Part shown: in pieces, positions 26,271 through 32,948 of the stretch | How positions within the stretch are numbered: position 1 is the stretch's first letter | Layout: every line of letters starts with the position of its first letter | Origin: Streptomyces afghaniensis 772 | GTDB taxonomy: Bacteria; Actinomycetota; Actinomycetes; Streptomycetales; Streptomycetaceae | NCBI GenBank assembly: GCA_000415505.1 | Contig: KE354498.1 | Span: 1 to 36,232 of the forward strand | Reading direction: 5' to 3' | Length of the DNA: 36,232 nt | Program-made: the position numbers and the translations under genes | Notes under the pieces: generated by a model | Database searches by the model: none | What the model was told of the DNA's origin: nothing | Seen by the model: the letters and a program-made list of their open reading frames with translations, nothing else

Positions 26271-27155
26271 ATGCAGATCGGTCTTGTGGGCCTCGGCAAG
26301 ATGGGCGGCAACATGCGCGAGCGCCTGCGCAACGCCGGCCACACCGTCATCGGCTACGACACCAACCCGGACAAGTCCGACGTCGCCAGCCTGGCCGACC
26401 TCGTCAACCAGCTGGAGGCGCCGCGCACGGTCTGGGTCATGGTCCCGGCCGGCGACCCCACCCAGCACGTCATCGACCGTCTGGCGGACCTCCTCAAGCC
26501 GTACGACACGGTGGTCGACGGCGGCAACTCCCGCTGGACGGACGACGAGAAGCACGCCGAGGAGCTGAGCAAGCGCGGCATCGGCTTCGTCGACGCGGGC
26601 GTCTCGGGCGGTGTGTGGGGCCTGAAGAACGGCTACGCCCTGATGGTCGGCGGCGAGAAGGAGTACGTCGACCGGCTCCGGCCGATCTTCGAGGCGCTCA
26701 AGCCGGAGGGCCCGTACGGCTTCGTCCACGCGGGCAGCGTGGGTGCCGGGCACTTCGCGAAGATGGTCCACAACGGCATCGAGTACGCGATGATGCAGGC
26801 CTACGCCGAGGGCTGGGAGCTGCTGGAGGCCGTGGACTCCGTGGACAACGTCCGCGAGGTGTTCCGCTCCTGGCAGGACGGCACCGTCATCCGCTCCTGG
26901 CTGCTGGACCTCGCGGTCAACGCGCTCGACGAGGACGAGCACCTGGAGGGCCTGCGGGGCTATGCCCAGGACTCCGGCGAGGGACGCTGGACCGTGGAGG
27001 CCGCGATCGACAACTCCGTGCCGCTGCCCGCGATCACCGCCTCCCTGTTCTCCCGGTTCGCCTCCCGGCAGGACGACTCGCCGCAGATGAAGATGATCGC
27101 GGCGCTGCGCAACCAGTTCGGCGGCCACGCCGTCGAGTCCGCGAAGAAGGCGTAG
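26271..27155 (+). CDS. gnd: 6-phosphogluconate dehydrogenase, short decarboxylating type, probably NAD+-dependent
   Basis: A 294-residue enzyme, much shorter than the 470-residue Gnd of enteric bacteria, and matching the short GntZ/YqeC-like subfamily. It converts 6-phosphogluconate to ribulose 5-phosphate and CO2. The Rossmann motif is GLVGLGKMGGNM; the second strand ends YDTN with Asp30, where NADP enzymes usually have an Asn-Arg pair, so NAD+ preference is predicted. DGGNSRWTDD, DAGVSGGVWGL and GHFAKMVHNGIEYAMMQAYAEG (catalytic Lys, substrate-binding His-Asn) are present. It begins one base after the pgi stop. Confidence 0.95.
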   Translation: MQIGLVGLGKMGGNMRERLRNAGHTVIGYDTNPDKSDVASLADLVNQLEAPRTVWVMVPAGDPTQHVIDRLADLLKPYDTVVDGGNSRWTDDEKHAEELSKRGIGFVDAGVSGGVWGLKNGYALMVGGEKEYVDRLRPIFEALKPEGPYGFVHAGSVGAGHFAKMVHNGIEYAMMQAYAEGWELLEAVDSVDNVREVFRSWQDGTVIRSWLLDLAVNALDEDEHLEGLRGYAQDSGEGRWTVEAAIDNSVPLPAITASLFSRFASRQDDSPQMKMIAALRNQFGGHAVESAKKA

Positions 27156-27158
27156 GAC

Positions 27159-27746
27159 GTGGGCGATCTGCTGCTGGTCCGCCACGGCGAGACCGAGTGG
27201 AGCCGGAGCGGACAGCACACCAGCTTCACCGACCTGCCCCTCACCCCGAACGGCGAGGGGCAGGCCAAGTCGCTGGCTCCGCTGCTGGCGGGCCGCTCCT
27301 TCGCACTGGTCCTCACCAGCCCGCTCGGCCGCGCGGTGCGCACCGCCGAACTCGCGGGCCTGACGGGAACCGTGCGGGACGCGGACCTGCACGAGTGGTA
27401 CTACGGCGCCTACGAGGGCGTCACCACCGAGGAGATACACCGCACCCGTCCCGACTGGGACCTGTGGACCGACGGGGGCCCGCCCGGACCCGACGGCGAG
27501 CCGGGCGAGTCCCCCGAGGAGGTCGGCGAGCGCGCCGACCGGGTGCTGTCCCGGGTGGCCGACGCGCTGCCCGAGGGCGATGTGCTGCTGGTGGCGCACG
27601 GCCACTTCCTCCGCGTCCTGACGGCCCGCCGGCTGGGCCTGCCGCCGTCACAGGGGCGGCTGTTCCGGCTGGAGACGGGCACGGTCAGCCGGCTCTCGAC
27701 CGAGCACGGGCGTCCCGTGATCGCGGAGTGGAACACCAGGGCGTAA
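27159..27746 (+). CDS. Histidine phosphatase family protein, SHB17-like (candidate sedoheptulose-bisphosphatase)
   Basis: A 195-residue phosphoglycerate-mutase-fold phosphatase. The RHG motif at residues 8-10 (LLVRHGETEWS) holds the phosphorylated His9; Glu79 in DLHEWYYGAYEG is the likely acid and His147 in VAHGHFLR completes the site. The N-terminal segment ETEWSRSGQHT then FTDLPLTPNGEGQ resembles the yeast sedoheptulose-1,7-bisphosphatase SHB17, and also mycobacterial acid phosphatases such as Rv3214. It starts at GTG three bases after the gnd stop, so it is the last gene of the pentose-phosphate operon, which favours a sugar-bisphosphate substrate. Family is sure; the substrate is inferred. 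Confidence 0.9.
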   Translation: MGDLLLVRHGETEWSRSGQHTSFTDLPLTPNGEGQAKSLAPLLAGRSFALVLTSPLGRAVRTAELAGLTGTVRDADLHEWYYGAYEGVTTEEIHRTRPDWDLWTDGGPPGPDGEPGESPEEVGERADRVLSRVADALPEGDVLLVAHGHFLRVLTARRLGLPPSQGRLFRLETGTVSRLSTEHGRPVIAEWNTRA

Positions 27747-27751
27747 CAGAC

Positions 27752-27785
27752 CCCGGCGGAGGTGAGTTGACAGCCTCCGGCCGGG
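27752..27785 (+). terminator. Hairpin after the pentose-phosphate operon (putative terminator)
   Basis: CCCGGCGGAGG (27752-27762) pairs with CCTCCGGCCGGG (27774-27785) with one bulged base, giving an 11-bp GC-rich stem and an 11-base loop. No T-tract follows, as is common in Streptomyces. The loop contains the start of a TTGACA (27767-27772), a candidate -35 for the next gene. Confidence 0.5.
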
Positions 27786-27796
27786 CGCGTCAGAGT
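27767..27796 (+). promoter_or_regulatory. Putative promoter of the membrane-anchored repeat protein gene
   Basis: TTGACA (27767-27772), 18 bases, then CAGAGT (27791-27796). A start site 6-8 bases further falls at or within two bases of the ATG at 27805, so the transcript may be leaderless. The second ATG at 27820 has GGAG eight bases upstream. Confidence 0.4.
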
Positions 27797-27804
27797 CCCC
27801 GCTG

Positions 27805-29271
27805 ATGGAGATCGAGGACATGACACCCGCCGAGGAGCGGGTGTGGCGCGCGTTTCCGCGTGGGGACGACGTGGACTTCCGGGGGCCGGCGGACGAGGAC
27901 CCGGCGCGGGGCGCCGACTGGGGACCCGAACGGACCGTACGGGCAGCCGTGCTGCGGGCCCTGCTGCTGAGCGCCCCGCAGGAGGACGGGGAGACGGCCG
28001 CCCTCCGGCTGGCGGGCGCGCGGATCACGGGCGCGCTGGACCTCAAGTACGCAGAGGTCGACCACGCCGTGCGCCTCAGCGGCTGCTCCTTCGAGGACGT
28101 CCCCGTCCTGTACGGGGCGCGGCTGCGGCAGCTGAACCTGCGCGACTCCGTCCTGCCCGGGCTGGACGCAGCCACCCTCCGCGTGGACGGCGTGCTGCGC
28201 ATGTCGGACTGCCTGTTCGAGGGGCCCGTCCGGCTCGGCGGGGCGCAGATCTCCGGCGCGCTGTTCATGGACAGGGCCGGGATCGACGAACGGCCCACCG
28301 ATCAGCCCGCGCTCCAGCTCAACCACGTGACCATCGGCGACGGCCTGTCGGCGCAGGGACTGCGCACCCGCGGCGAGCTGCGCCTGACAGGTGCCTCGGT
28401 CGCCGGGACGATCGACCTCAACGGGGCGCGGCTGGAGGCCGGTACCGGTGAGGCCGCCCTCGACGCGGAGACGCTCACGGTGGAGGGCGACGTGCTGCTG
28501 CGCGACGTCGACGTCCTCGGCTGGATCGGCCTGCGCGGCACCCGGATCGCGGGCCGCCTCGACCTCTCCCACGCGCGGCTGGCGAACCCCGGTGACACGG
28601 CGCTGCGCGCCAGCAGCTGCACCGTCGGGGAACTCTGGCTGCGCAGGAGCCCTCCCATGACGGGCGCCCTCAACCTGCGCCGCGCCCAGCTGGACGTCCT
28701 GTTCCTCGAACCGGACGTGGTCCCCGAGGAGGTCCTGCTCAACAGCCTCGTCTACACCTCCCTCACCCCGCACGAACCCGCCGAGCGGCGCCTGGCGATG
28801 CTGGAGCGGGACCGCGAGGGCTATGTCCCGCACGCCTACGAGCAGTTGACCGCTGCCTACCGCCGGATCGGCGACGACGACGCCGCCCGCGTCGTCCAGC
28901 TCGCCAAGCAGCGCCGCCGTCGCGGCACCCTGCCGTGGTACGGCCGGTTGTGGGGCCACGTCCAGGACGCGGCCGTCGGCTACGGCTTCCGGCCCCTGCG
29001 CGCCGCCGGCTGGCTGGTGTCGCTGCTGGTGATCGGCTCTGTGGTCTTCGCGCTGCACCACCCGCAGCCGCTGAAGGCCGACGAGGCCCCGCAGTTCAAC
29101 CCGGTCTTCTACACGCTCGACCTGCTGCTGCCGGTGATCTCCTTCGGGCAGGAGGGCGCGTTCGGCCCCACCGACGGGTACCAGTGGCTCTCCTACACGC
29201 TGGTGCTCACGGGCTGGATCCTGGCCACGACGGTCGTCACCGGCATCACCCGCTCGGTCAGCCGCCAGTGA
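27805..29271 (+). CDS. Membrane-anchored beta-helix-like protein (family often called membrane-associated oxidoreductase)
   Basis: A 488-residue protein. Residues about 60-310 are a long run of alternating short motifs (LRLAGARITGALDLKYAEV, LNLRDSVLPGLDAATLRVDGVLRMSDC, LRLTGASVAGTIDLNGARLEA, IAGRLDLSHARLAN) that look like a right-handed beta-helix or pentapeptide-like solenoid. A charged helical stretch follows, then hydrophobic segments at about 400-420 (WLVSLLVIGSVVFAL), about 431-447 (FYTLDLLLPVISFG, perhaps re-entrant) and about 457-480. I see no nucleotide- or metal-binding motif that supports an oxidoreductase, so I regard that name as unproven. A scaffold or channel-like role is possible. 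The start could be ATG 27805 or 27820. The end overlaps the convergent qsuB-like gene by 14 bases. Confidence 0.8.
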   Translation: MEIEDMTPAEERVWRAFPRGDDVDFRGPADEDPARGADWGPERTVRAAVLRALLLSAPQEDGETAALRLAGARITGALDLKYAEVDHAVRLSGCSFEDVPVLYGARLRQLNLRDSVLPGLDAATLRVDGVLRMSDCLFEGPVRLGGAQISGALFMDRAGIDERPTDQPALQLNHVTIGDGLSAQGLRTRGELRLTGASVAGTIDLNGARLEAGTGEAALDAETLTVEGDVLLRDVDVLGWIGLRGTRIAGRLDLSHARLANPGDTALRASSCTVGELWLRRSPPMTGALNLRRAQLDVLFLEPDVVPEEVLLNSLVYTSLTPHEPAERRLAMLERDREGYVPHAYEQLTAAYRRIGDDDAARVVQLAKQRRRRGTLPWYGRLWGHVQDAAVGYGFRPLRAAGWLVSLLVIGSVVFALHHPQPLKADEAPQFNPVFYTLDLLLPVISFGQEGAFGPTDGYQWLSYTLVLTGWILATTVVTGITRSVSRQ

Positions 29272-31054
29272 GCGCCCGTGCCGTGTGCTGTGCCGCCAGC
29301 CGGACCGGGGCGTTCGGGGCGCCGTAGCCCCGGTAGCCGGCGTCGCGCTGGACCAGTTCGAAGAAGACGCGGCCGACGGTGCGGGTGTAGCAGTGGCGGA
29401 AGACGCCGTGGGCGTCGCGGTCGTAGAGGATGCCGAGGTCGCGGTAGGTCTCCAGCTCGCCGTCGGCGAAATCGAAGCGGGCGGCGAGATCGTCGTAGTA
29501 GTTCGCCGGGACGGGCAGCAGACCGCCGCCGGCCTCCCGGAAGCGGCGGGCCGAGGCGACCACGTCGTCGGTGGCCAGGGCGATGTGCTGGGCGTGGACG
29601 GTGTCGTCCGTGGGCGCGGCGCCGACGGTGAGGGCGATCCGGACGCTGCCGTCGGCGTTGGTCACGGCACGGCTGCGCAGCAGACCGTAGGGGTCGGCGA
29701 CGTCCACGCTCTCCTGGGCGTGCAGGCCGAGCACGCCCCGGTGGAAGAGGGCCGCCTCGTCGAAGTGGTGCCAGGGCTGGACAAGGGCGAGATGGTCGAT
29801 GCGTCGGACGGTCGCGGGGACGGCTGCCGGGCCGGTGTCCTCGAAGTCGGCCCGCCAGTCGGGCAGGCCCGGACGGCCGGTGGCGCAGAAGAAGAGCTCC
29901 GTGCCGTCGGGGGCGGCGACCGCGTCGAGCGGGGCGTCCCCGGGTGCCCGGCGCCGCGGCAGGACGGGCGCCAGCAGCGCCTCCGCACGCCGGGCCGCCG
30001 CGGCCGGATCCGGTGACTCCAGCCCGATCGCAGCGAGCTGGGTGCCGTCCCGGCGAACCATCGGCCCCGTGTTGACGAGGATCCGGGCGTCCCCCTGCTC
30101 CCACAGGGCGACGGGCTTGCCGCGATGGCGGGCGGTGCGGGTGAAGCCGAGGGCGCCGAGCAGGGCGGTGAGGGGTTCGGCGTCGGGCGTGACCAGCTCG
30201 GCGAAGGCGACGCCGGTGGGGACGACGGGCTCGGGCAGGGCGGCCCGGCCCACCGTCTCCTGGAGGACCAGCAGGGAACGCCGGGCGTCGACGGCGGTCG
30301 GGCCGGCCTCGGCTTGGCGGAAGACGTCGTTGAAGACCTCCAGGGAGAGCGGGCCGTCGTAGCCGGTGCGCAGCACGTGCCGCAGCAGGCCGGCGACGTC
30401 GAAGCCGCCCTGGCCGGGGAAGCAGCGGTAGTGGCGGCTCCACTGGAGGACGTCCATGGCGAGCAGCGGGGCGTCGGCGAGCTGGAGGAAGAAGATCTTC
30501 TCACCGGGGATGTCCTCGATGCCCTTGGGGTCCGAGCCGCGCGAGAGGATGTGGAAGCTGTCCAGGCAGGTGCCGAGGGCGGGATGGGCGGCCGACTCCA
30601 CGATGCGCCAGGCGTGGTCGTACGTGCTGACGTGCCGCCCCCAGGCGAGCGCCTCGTAGGCCACCCGGATGCCGAACTCCTGGGCCATGGCGGCGAGCCG
30701 GCTCAGCTGTTCGGCGGCGAGGGCGTCGTCGTCCACCGCCCGCGGGGAGACGCTGGAGCAGACGAGGACGGTGTCGGCGCCGAGCCTGCGCATCAGCTCG
30801 AACTTGTGGCGGGCCCGCCGCAGGTTGCGGGCGAACTCGTCCTCGGGGACGGCCTCGATGTCCCGCATCGGCTGGTACAGGTCGATGGAGAGGCCGAGGT
30901 CGGCGCAGCGGGCGCGGATCTCCTCGGGGGTGAGGGGGCTGGCCAGCAGGTCGTTCTCGAAGATCTCCACCCCGTCGAAGCCGGCCCGGGCGGCGGCCGT
31001 GAGCTTCTCGGTGAGGGATCCGCTGAGGGAGACGGTGGCGATGGACGTACGCAC
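29258..31054 (-). CDS. qsuB: 3-dehydroshikimate dehydratase, QsuB/QuiC type (TIM barrel fused to HPPD-like domain)
   Basis: A 598-residue two-domain protein. Residues 1-280 form a sugar-phosphate isomerase-like TIM barrel opening MRTSIATVSLSG; the metal ligands fall at Glu134 (AYEALAWG), Asp165 (TCLDSFHI), Gln191 (FLQLADAP) and Glu239 (LSLEVFND), the positions I recall for Corynebacterium QsuB. Residues about 295-598 resemble 4-hydroxyphenylpyruvate dioxygenase (IDHLALVQPWHHFDEA, HIALATDDVVASAR, FFELVQRDAGYRGYGAPNAP). It dehydrates 3-dehydroshikimate to protocatechuate. The GTG start has GAGAGG eight bases upstream. It follows the dehydrogenase gene by 14 bases. Automatic pipelines may call it a bifunctional isomerase/HPPD; dioxygenase activity is doubtful. 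Confidence 0.93.
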   Translation of the reverse strand: MRTSIATVSLSGSLTEKLTAAARAGFDGVEIFENDLLASPLTPEEIRARCADLGLSIDLYQPMRDIEAVPEDEFARNLRRARHKFELMRRLGADTVLVCSSVSPRAVDDDALAAEQLSRLAAMAQEFGIRVAYEALAWGRHVSTYDHAWRIVESAAHPALGTCLDSFHILSRGSDPKGIEDIPGEKIFFLQLADAPLLAMDVLQWSRHYRCFPGQGGFDVAGLLRHVLRTGYDGPLSLEVFNDVFRQAEAGPTAVDARRSLLVLQETVGRAALPEPVVPTGVAFAELVTPDAEPLTALLGALGFTRTARHRGKPVALWEQGDARILVNTGPMVRRDGTQLAAIGLESPDPAAAARRAEALLAPVLPRRRAPGDAPLDAVAAPDGTELFFCATGRPGLPDWRADFEDTGPAAVPATVRRIDHLALVQPWHHFDEAALFHRGVLGLHAQESVDVADPYGLLRSRAVTNADGSVRIALTVGAAPTDDTVHAQHIALATDDVVASARRFREAGGGLLPVPANYYDDLAARFDFADGELETYRDLGILYDRDAHGVFRHCYTRTVGRVFFELVQRDAGYRGYGAPNAPVRLAAQHTARALTGG

Positions 31055-31068
31055 GTCGATACCTCTCT

Positions 31069-31944
31069 TCAGTTCGATGCCCCTACGGCTCCGGCCAGTT
31101 CGGTCAGGTCCGCCAGCATCCGCGCGGCGTCGGGTTCCCGTCCGGTGAACAGGCGGAACGCGTCGGCGGCCTGGAACGCGGCCATGCCGCCGCCGTCGAG
31201 GGTGGCGCAGCCCAGCGCGCGGGCGGTGCGCAGCAGTTCGGTCTCCAGCGGGCGGTAGACCACCTCGGCGACCCACAGCCCGGGGTGGAGCAGTTCGGCG
31301 GGCAGGGGCAGGCCGGGGTGGGCCGCCATGCCGGTGGGCGTGGCGTGGACGATGCCGTCGGCCTGTGCGAGCAGCCGCGCCTGCCGGTCCGGGGTCGCGG
31401 CGCCGGCACGGCCCTGGCCGAAGGCGTGGTTCAGGGCCTCGGCCAGGGCGGCGGCCCGTTCGGGCAGGGCGTCGACGACGGTGACCCGCTCGGCGCCGAG
31501 GGTGAGCATGGCGTGCGCGACGGCCGCGCCCGCGCCGCCGGCACCCAGCTGCACGACCCGCTCCAGCGGCGCGTCGGGCAGCCCGCGCGCGAAGGACGCG
31601 GCGAAGCCGGTGACGTCGGTGTTGTGGCCGACCGCGCGGCCGGCCTCGAAGACGACGGTGTTGACCGCGCCCAGCGCCTCCGCCTGCGGGGCGAGCGCGT
31701 CCAGGTGCTCGATGACGAGTTGCTTGCACGGGTGCGTGATGTTGAGCCCGTCGAACCCGAGGTCGCGGGCGGCCCGCACCAGATCGCCCACCGCCTCGGG
31801 CGGCACCCCGAGCGGGTCGATGTCGATCAACCGGTACAGCAGGCGCAGGCCCTGCCGGTCGCCCTCCCGCTCGTGCAGCGCCGGGCTGAGCGACGGGCCG
31901 ATGCCGGAACCGATCAGTCCGACGAGATACGAGTCCTTGGGCAC
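31069..31944 (-). CDS. qsuD: Quinate/shikimate dehydrogenase, NAD+-type, QsuD-like
   Basis: A 291-residue AroE-fold protein with the substrate motif SLSPALHE (Ser18, Ser20), catalytic Lys74 in GLNITHPCKQ and Asp110 in GHNTDVTGF. GAGGAG is followed by VVDALPERA with Asp158 where biosynthetic AroE has an NADP-binding Asn-Arg-Thr, so NAD+ use is predicted. It strongly resembles Corynebacterium QsuD, which oxidises quinate or shikimate. It lies 14 bases before the dehydratase gene. I choose GTG 31944 (GGGAGG five bases upstream); the earlier GTG 31965 overlaps the TetR-type operator. This is a catabolic rather than biosynthetic shikimate dehydrogenase. Confidence 0.93.
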   Translation of the reverse strand: MPKDSYLVGLIGSGIGPSLSPALHEREGDRQGLRLLYRLIDIDPLGVPPEAVGDLVRAARDLGFDGLNITHPCKQLVIEHLDALAPQAEALGAVNTVVFEAGRAVGHNTDVTGFAASFARGLPDAPLERVVQLGAGGAGAAVAHAMLTLGAERVTVVDALPERAAALAEALNHAFGQGRAGAATPDRQARLLAQADGIVHATPTGMAAHPGLPLPAELLHPGLWVAEVVYRPLETELLRTARALGCATLDGGGMAAFQAADAFRLFTGREPDAARMLADLTELAGAVGASN

Positions 31945-31964
31945 ACGGGCCTCCCGAGCGGTCA

Positions 31965-31988
31965 CTAATGTACGAACTAGTACGTTAG
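31965..31988. promoter_or_regulatory. TetR-type operator between qsuD and tetR genes
   Basis: A 24-bp inverted repeat with outer arms CTAATGTAC and GTACGTTAG; 9 of 12 half-site positions are symmetric. On the minus strand it follows a TATAGC (31988-31993) that could be the -10 of the qsuD-qsuB operon, so a bound repressor would cover the transcription start. Confidence 0.65.
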
Positions 31989-32044
31989 CTATATCAGCCG
32001 AGCTCGACCACGGGAAGCCCCCGGTGGGATCCGGCCGCTGCTCC

Positions 32045-32050
32045 TAGAAT
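32045..32050 (+). promoter_or_regulatory. Putative -10 element of the TetR gene
   Basis: TAGAAT fits the TAnnnT pattern and lies 34 bases before the TetR start codon. No convincing -35 is seen 16-18 bases upstream, so it may need an activator or be weak. Confidence 0.35.
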
Positions 32051-32084
32051 CACCGGCACCGGCCCCTCCGCCCGAAGGAACCTG

Positions 32085-32756
32085 ATGACCAGCGTCGAAG
32101 AACCGGCACGTCCTGGCGAGCGCGAGCGCGTCCGTGACGCCGTCCGCACCCAGGCCGAGATCCTCGACGTGGCCACCCAGGAGTTCGCCCGGGCCGGCTA
32201 CGACGGGGCCAGGGTCGACGAGATCGCCGCCCGCACCCGCACCACGAAACGGATGATCTACTACTACTTCGGCGGCAAGGAACAGCTGTTCACGGCCGTG
32301 CTGGAGCGGGCCTACGGCGTGATCCGGGAGGCCGAGCAGCAGCTCGACGTCGAGCACCTGGACCCGGTGGCGGCCATCCGGCGCCTGGCCGAGGTGACCT
32401 TCGACCACCACGAGCAGCACCCGGACTTCATCCGCCTGGTCAGCATCGAGAACATCCACGAGGCACAGCACATCGCCGCCTCCGAGAAGCTCGGGAGGAT
32501 CGGCTCCCCCGCCCTGGACGTGATCCGCCGCATCCTGGAGGAAGGCCGCAGGTCAGGGCTGTTCACGGCGCAGGTCGACGCCGTCGACCTGCACGCGATG
32601 ATCTCCTCCTTCTGCTTCTTCCGGGTTTCCAACCGGCACACCTTCGGCGCGCTGTTCGGCCGCGACCTGGTCGACCCGGCGCAGCGCGCGCACTACCGCA
32701 CCATGCTGGGCGACATGGTGATCGCGTATCTGACGGCGGAGCGCGCGGCGGACTGA
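32085..32756 (+). CDS. TetR family transcriptional regulator
   Basis: A 223-residue regulator. The N-terminal DNA-binding domain (about residues 20-70) reads QAEILDVATQEFARAGYDGARVDEIAARTRTTKRMIYYYFGGKEQLFTAVLE, a textbook TetR helix-turn-helix. The remaining 150 residues form the ligand-binding helical domain. GAAGGAA precedes the ATG by 4 bases. It is divergent from the quinate/shikimate genes with a palindrome between them and upstream of a transporter on its own strand, so repression of both, relieved by quinate, shikimate or a product, is likely. Corynebacterium uses a LysR protein (QsuR) for the same job, so this is a different control solution. Confidence 0.93.
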   Translation: MTSVEEPARPGERERVRDAVRTQAEILDVATQEFARAGYDGARVDEIAARTRTTKRMIYYYFGGKEQLFTAVLERAYGVIREAEQQLDVEHLDPVAAIRRLAEVTFDHHEQHPDFIRLVSIENIHEAQHIAASEKLGRIGSPALDVIRRILEEGRRSGLFTAQVDAVDLHAMISSFCFFRVSNRHTFGALFGRDLVDPAQRAHYRTMLGDMVIAYLTAERAAD

Positions 32757-32766
32757 CCGTCTGTTT

Positions 32767-32794
32767 CGTCGAACGTCCGGCGTCGAACGTCCGG
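32767..32794. repeat. Two perfect 14-bp tandem repeats downstream of the TetR gene
   Basis: CGTCGAACGTCCGG occurs at 32767-32780 and immediately again at 32781-32794. It lies 10 bases after the TetR stop and just upstream of the transporter promoter. Each unit contains CGTCGAACG, a short self-complementary-like stretch. Confidence 0.75.
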
Positions 32795-32805
32795 CGCACG
32801 ACCCC

Positions 32806-32834
32806 TTGACACCGGCGGCACACGGGCGCAGCAT
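32806..32834 (+). promoter_or_regulatory. Putative promoter of the second MHS transporter gene
   Basis: TTGACA (32806-32811), a 17-base spacer and CAGCAT (32829-32834). The perfect palindrome ACCCAGTGGGT at 32857-32867 lies a little downstream in an A/T-richer patch and may be an operator. The leader to the GTG at 32949 is about 108 bases. Confidence 0.45.
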
Positions 32835-32856
32835 CCCTAGCCATCCCCTAGTAACT

Positions 32857-32867
32857 ACCCAGTGGGT
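32857..32867. promoter_or_regulatory. Short palindrome in the transporter leader
   Basis: ACCCAGTGGGT is a perfect 11-bp palindrome around a central G, flanked by GTAACT and TAATTAG. Its sequence differs from the TetR-type site at 31965-31988, so it may serve another regulator. Confidence 0.35.
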
Positions 32868-32948
32868 TAATTAGCCGCGATCCGGCACGTCCCCTTCGCT
32901 CTCCCTTCTGTTCACTCCGCCTATGGTGGAGCCCCCAAAGGAGCCGCC

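Noticed and set aside
21896-26350. Long minus-strand frames opposite zwf, opcA and pgi
   Set aside because: Composition-driven shadows without family motifs, and they overlap well-recognised genes completely.
27805-29271. Oxidoreductase function for the membrane-anchored protein
   Set aside because: The family name is used in databases as I recall, but no Rossmann, flavin, heme or iron-sulfur motif is visible, so I did not assign the activity.
29258-30180. A working 4-hydroxyphenylpyruvate dioxygenase
   Set aside because: The C-terminal HPPD-like domain is part of the QsuB/QuiC fusion; dehydroshikimate dehydratase activity comes from the N-terminal barrel and no HPPD pathway genes are nearby.
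32836-32856. CCCTAG repeats suggesting an attachment site or mobile element border
   Set aside because: Only two short copies exist, with no integrase, transposase or tRNA nearby.
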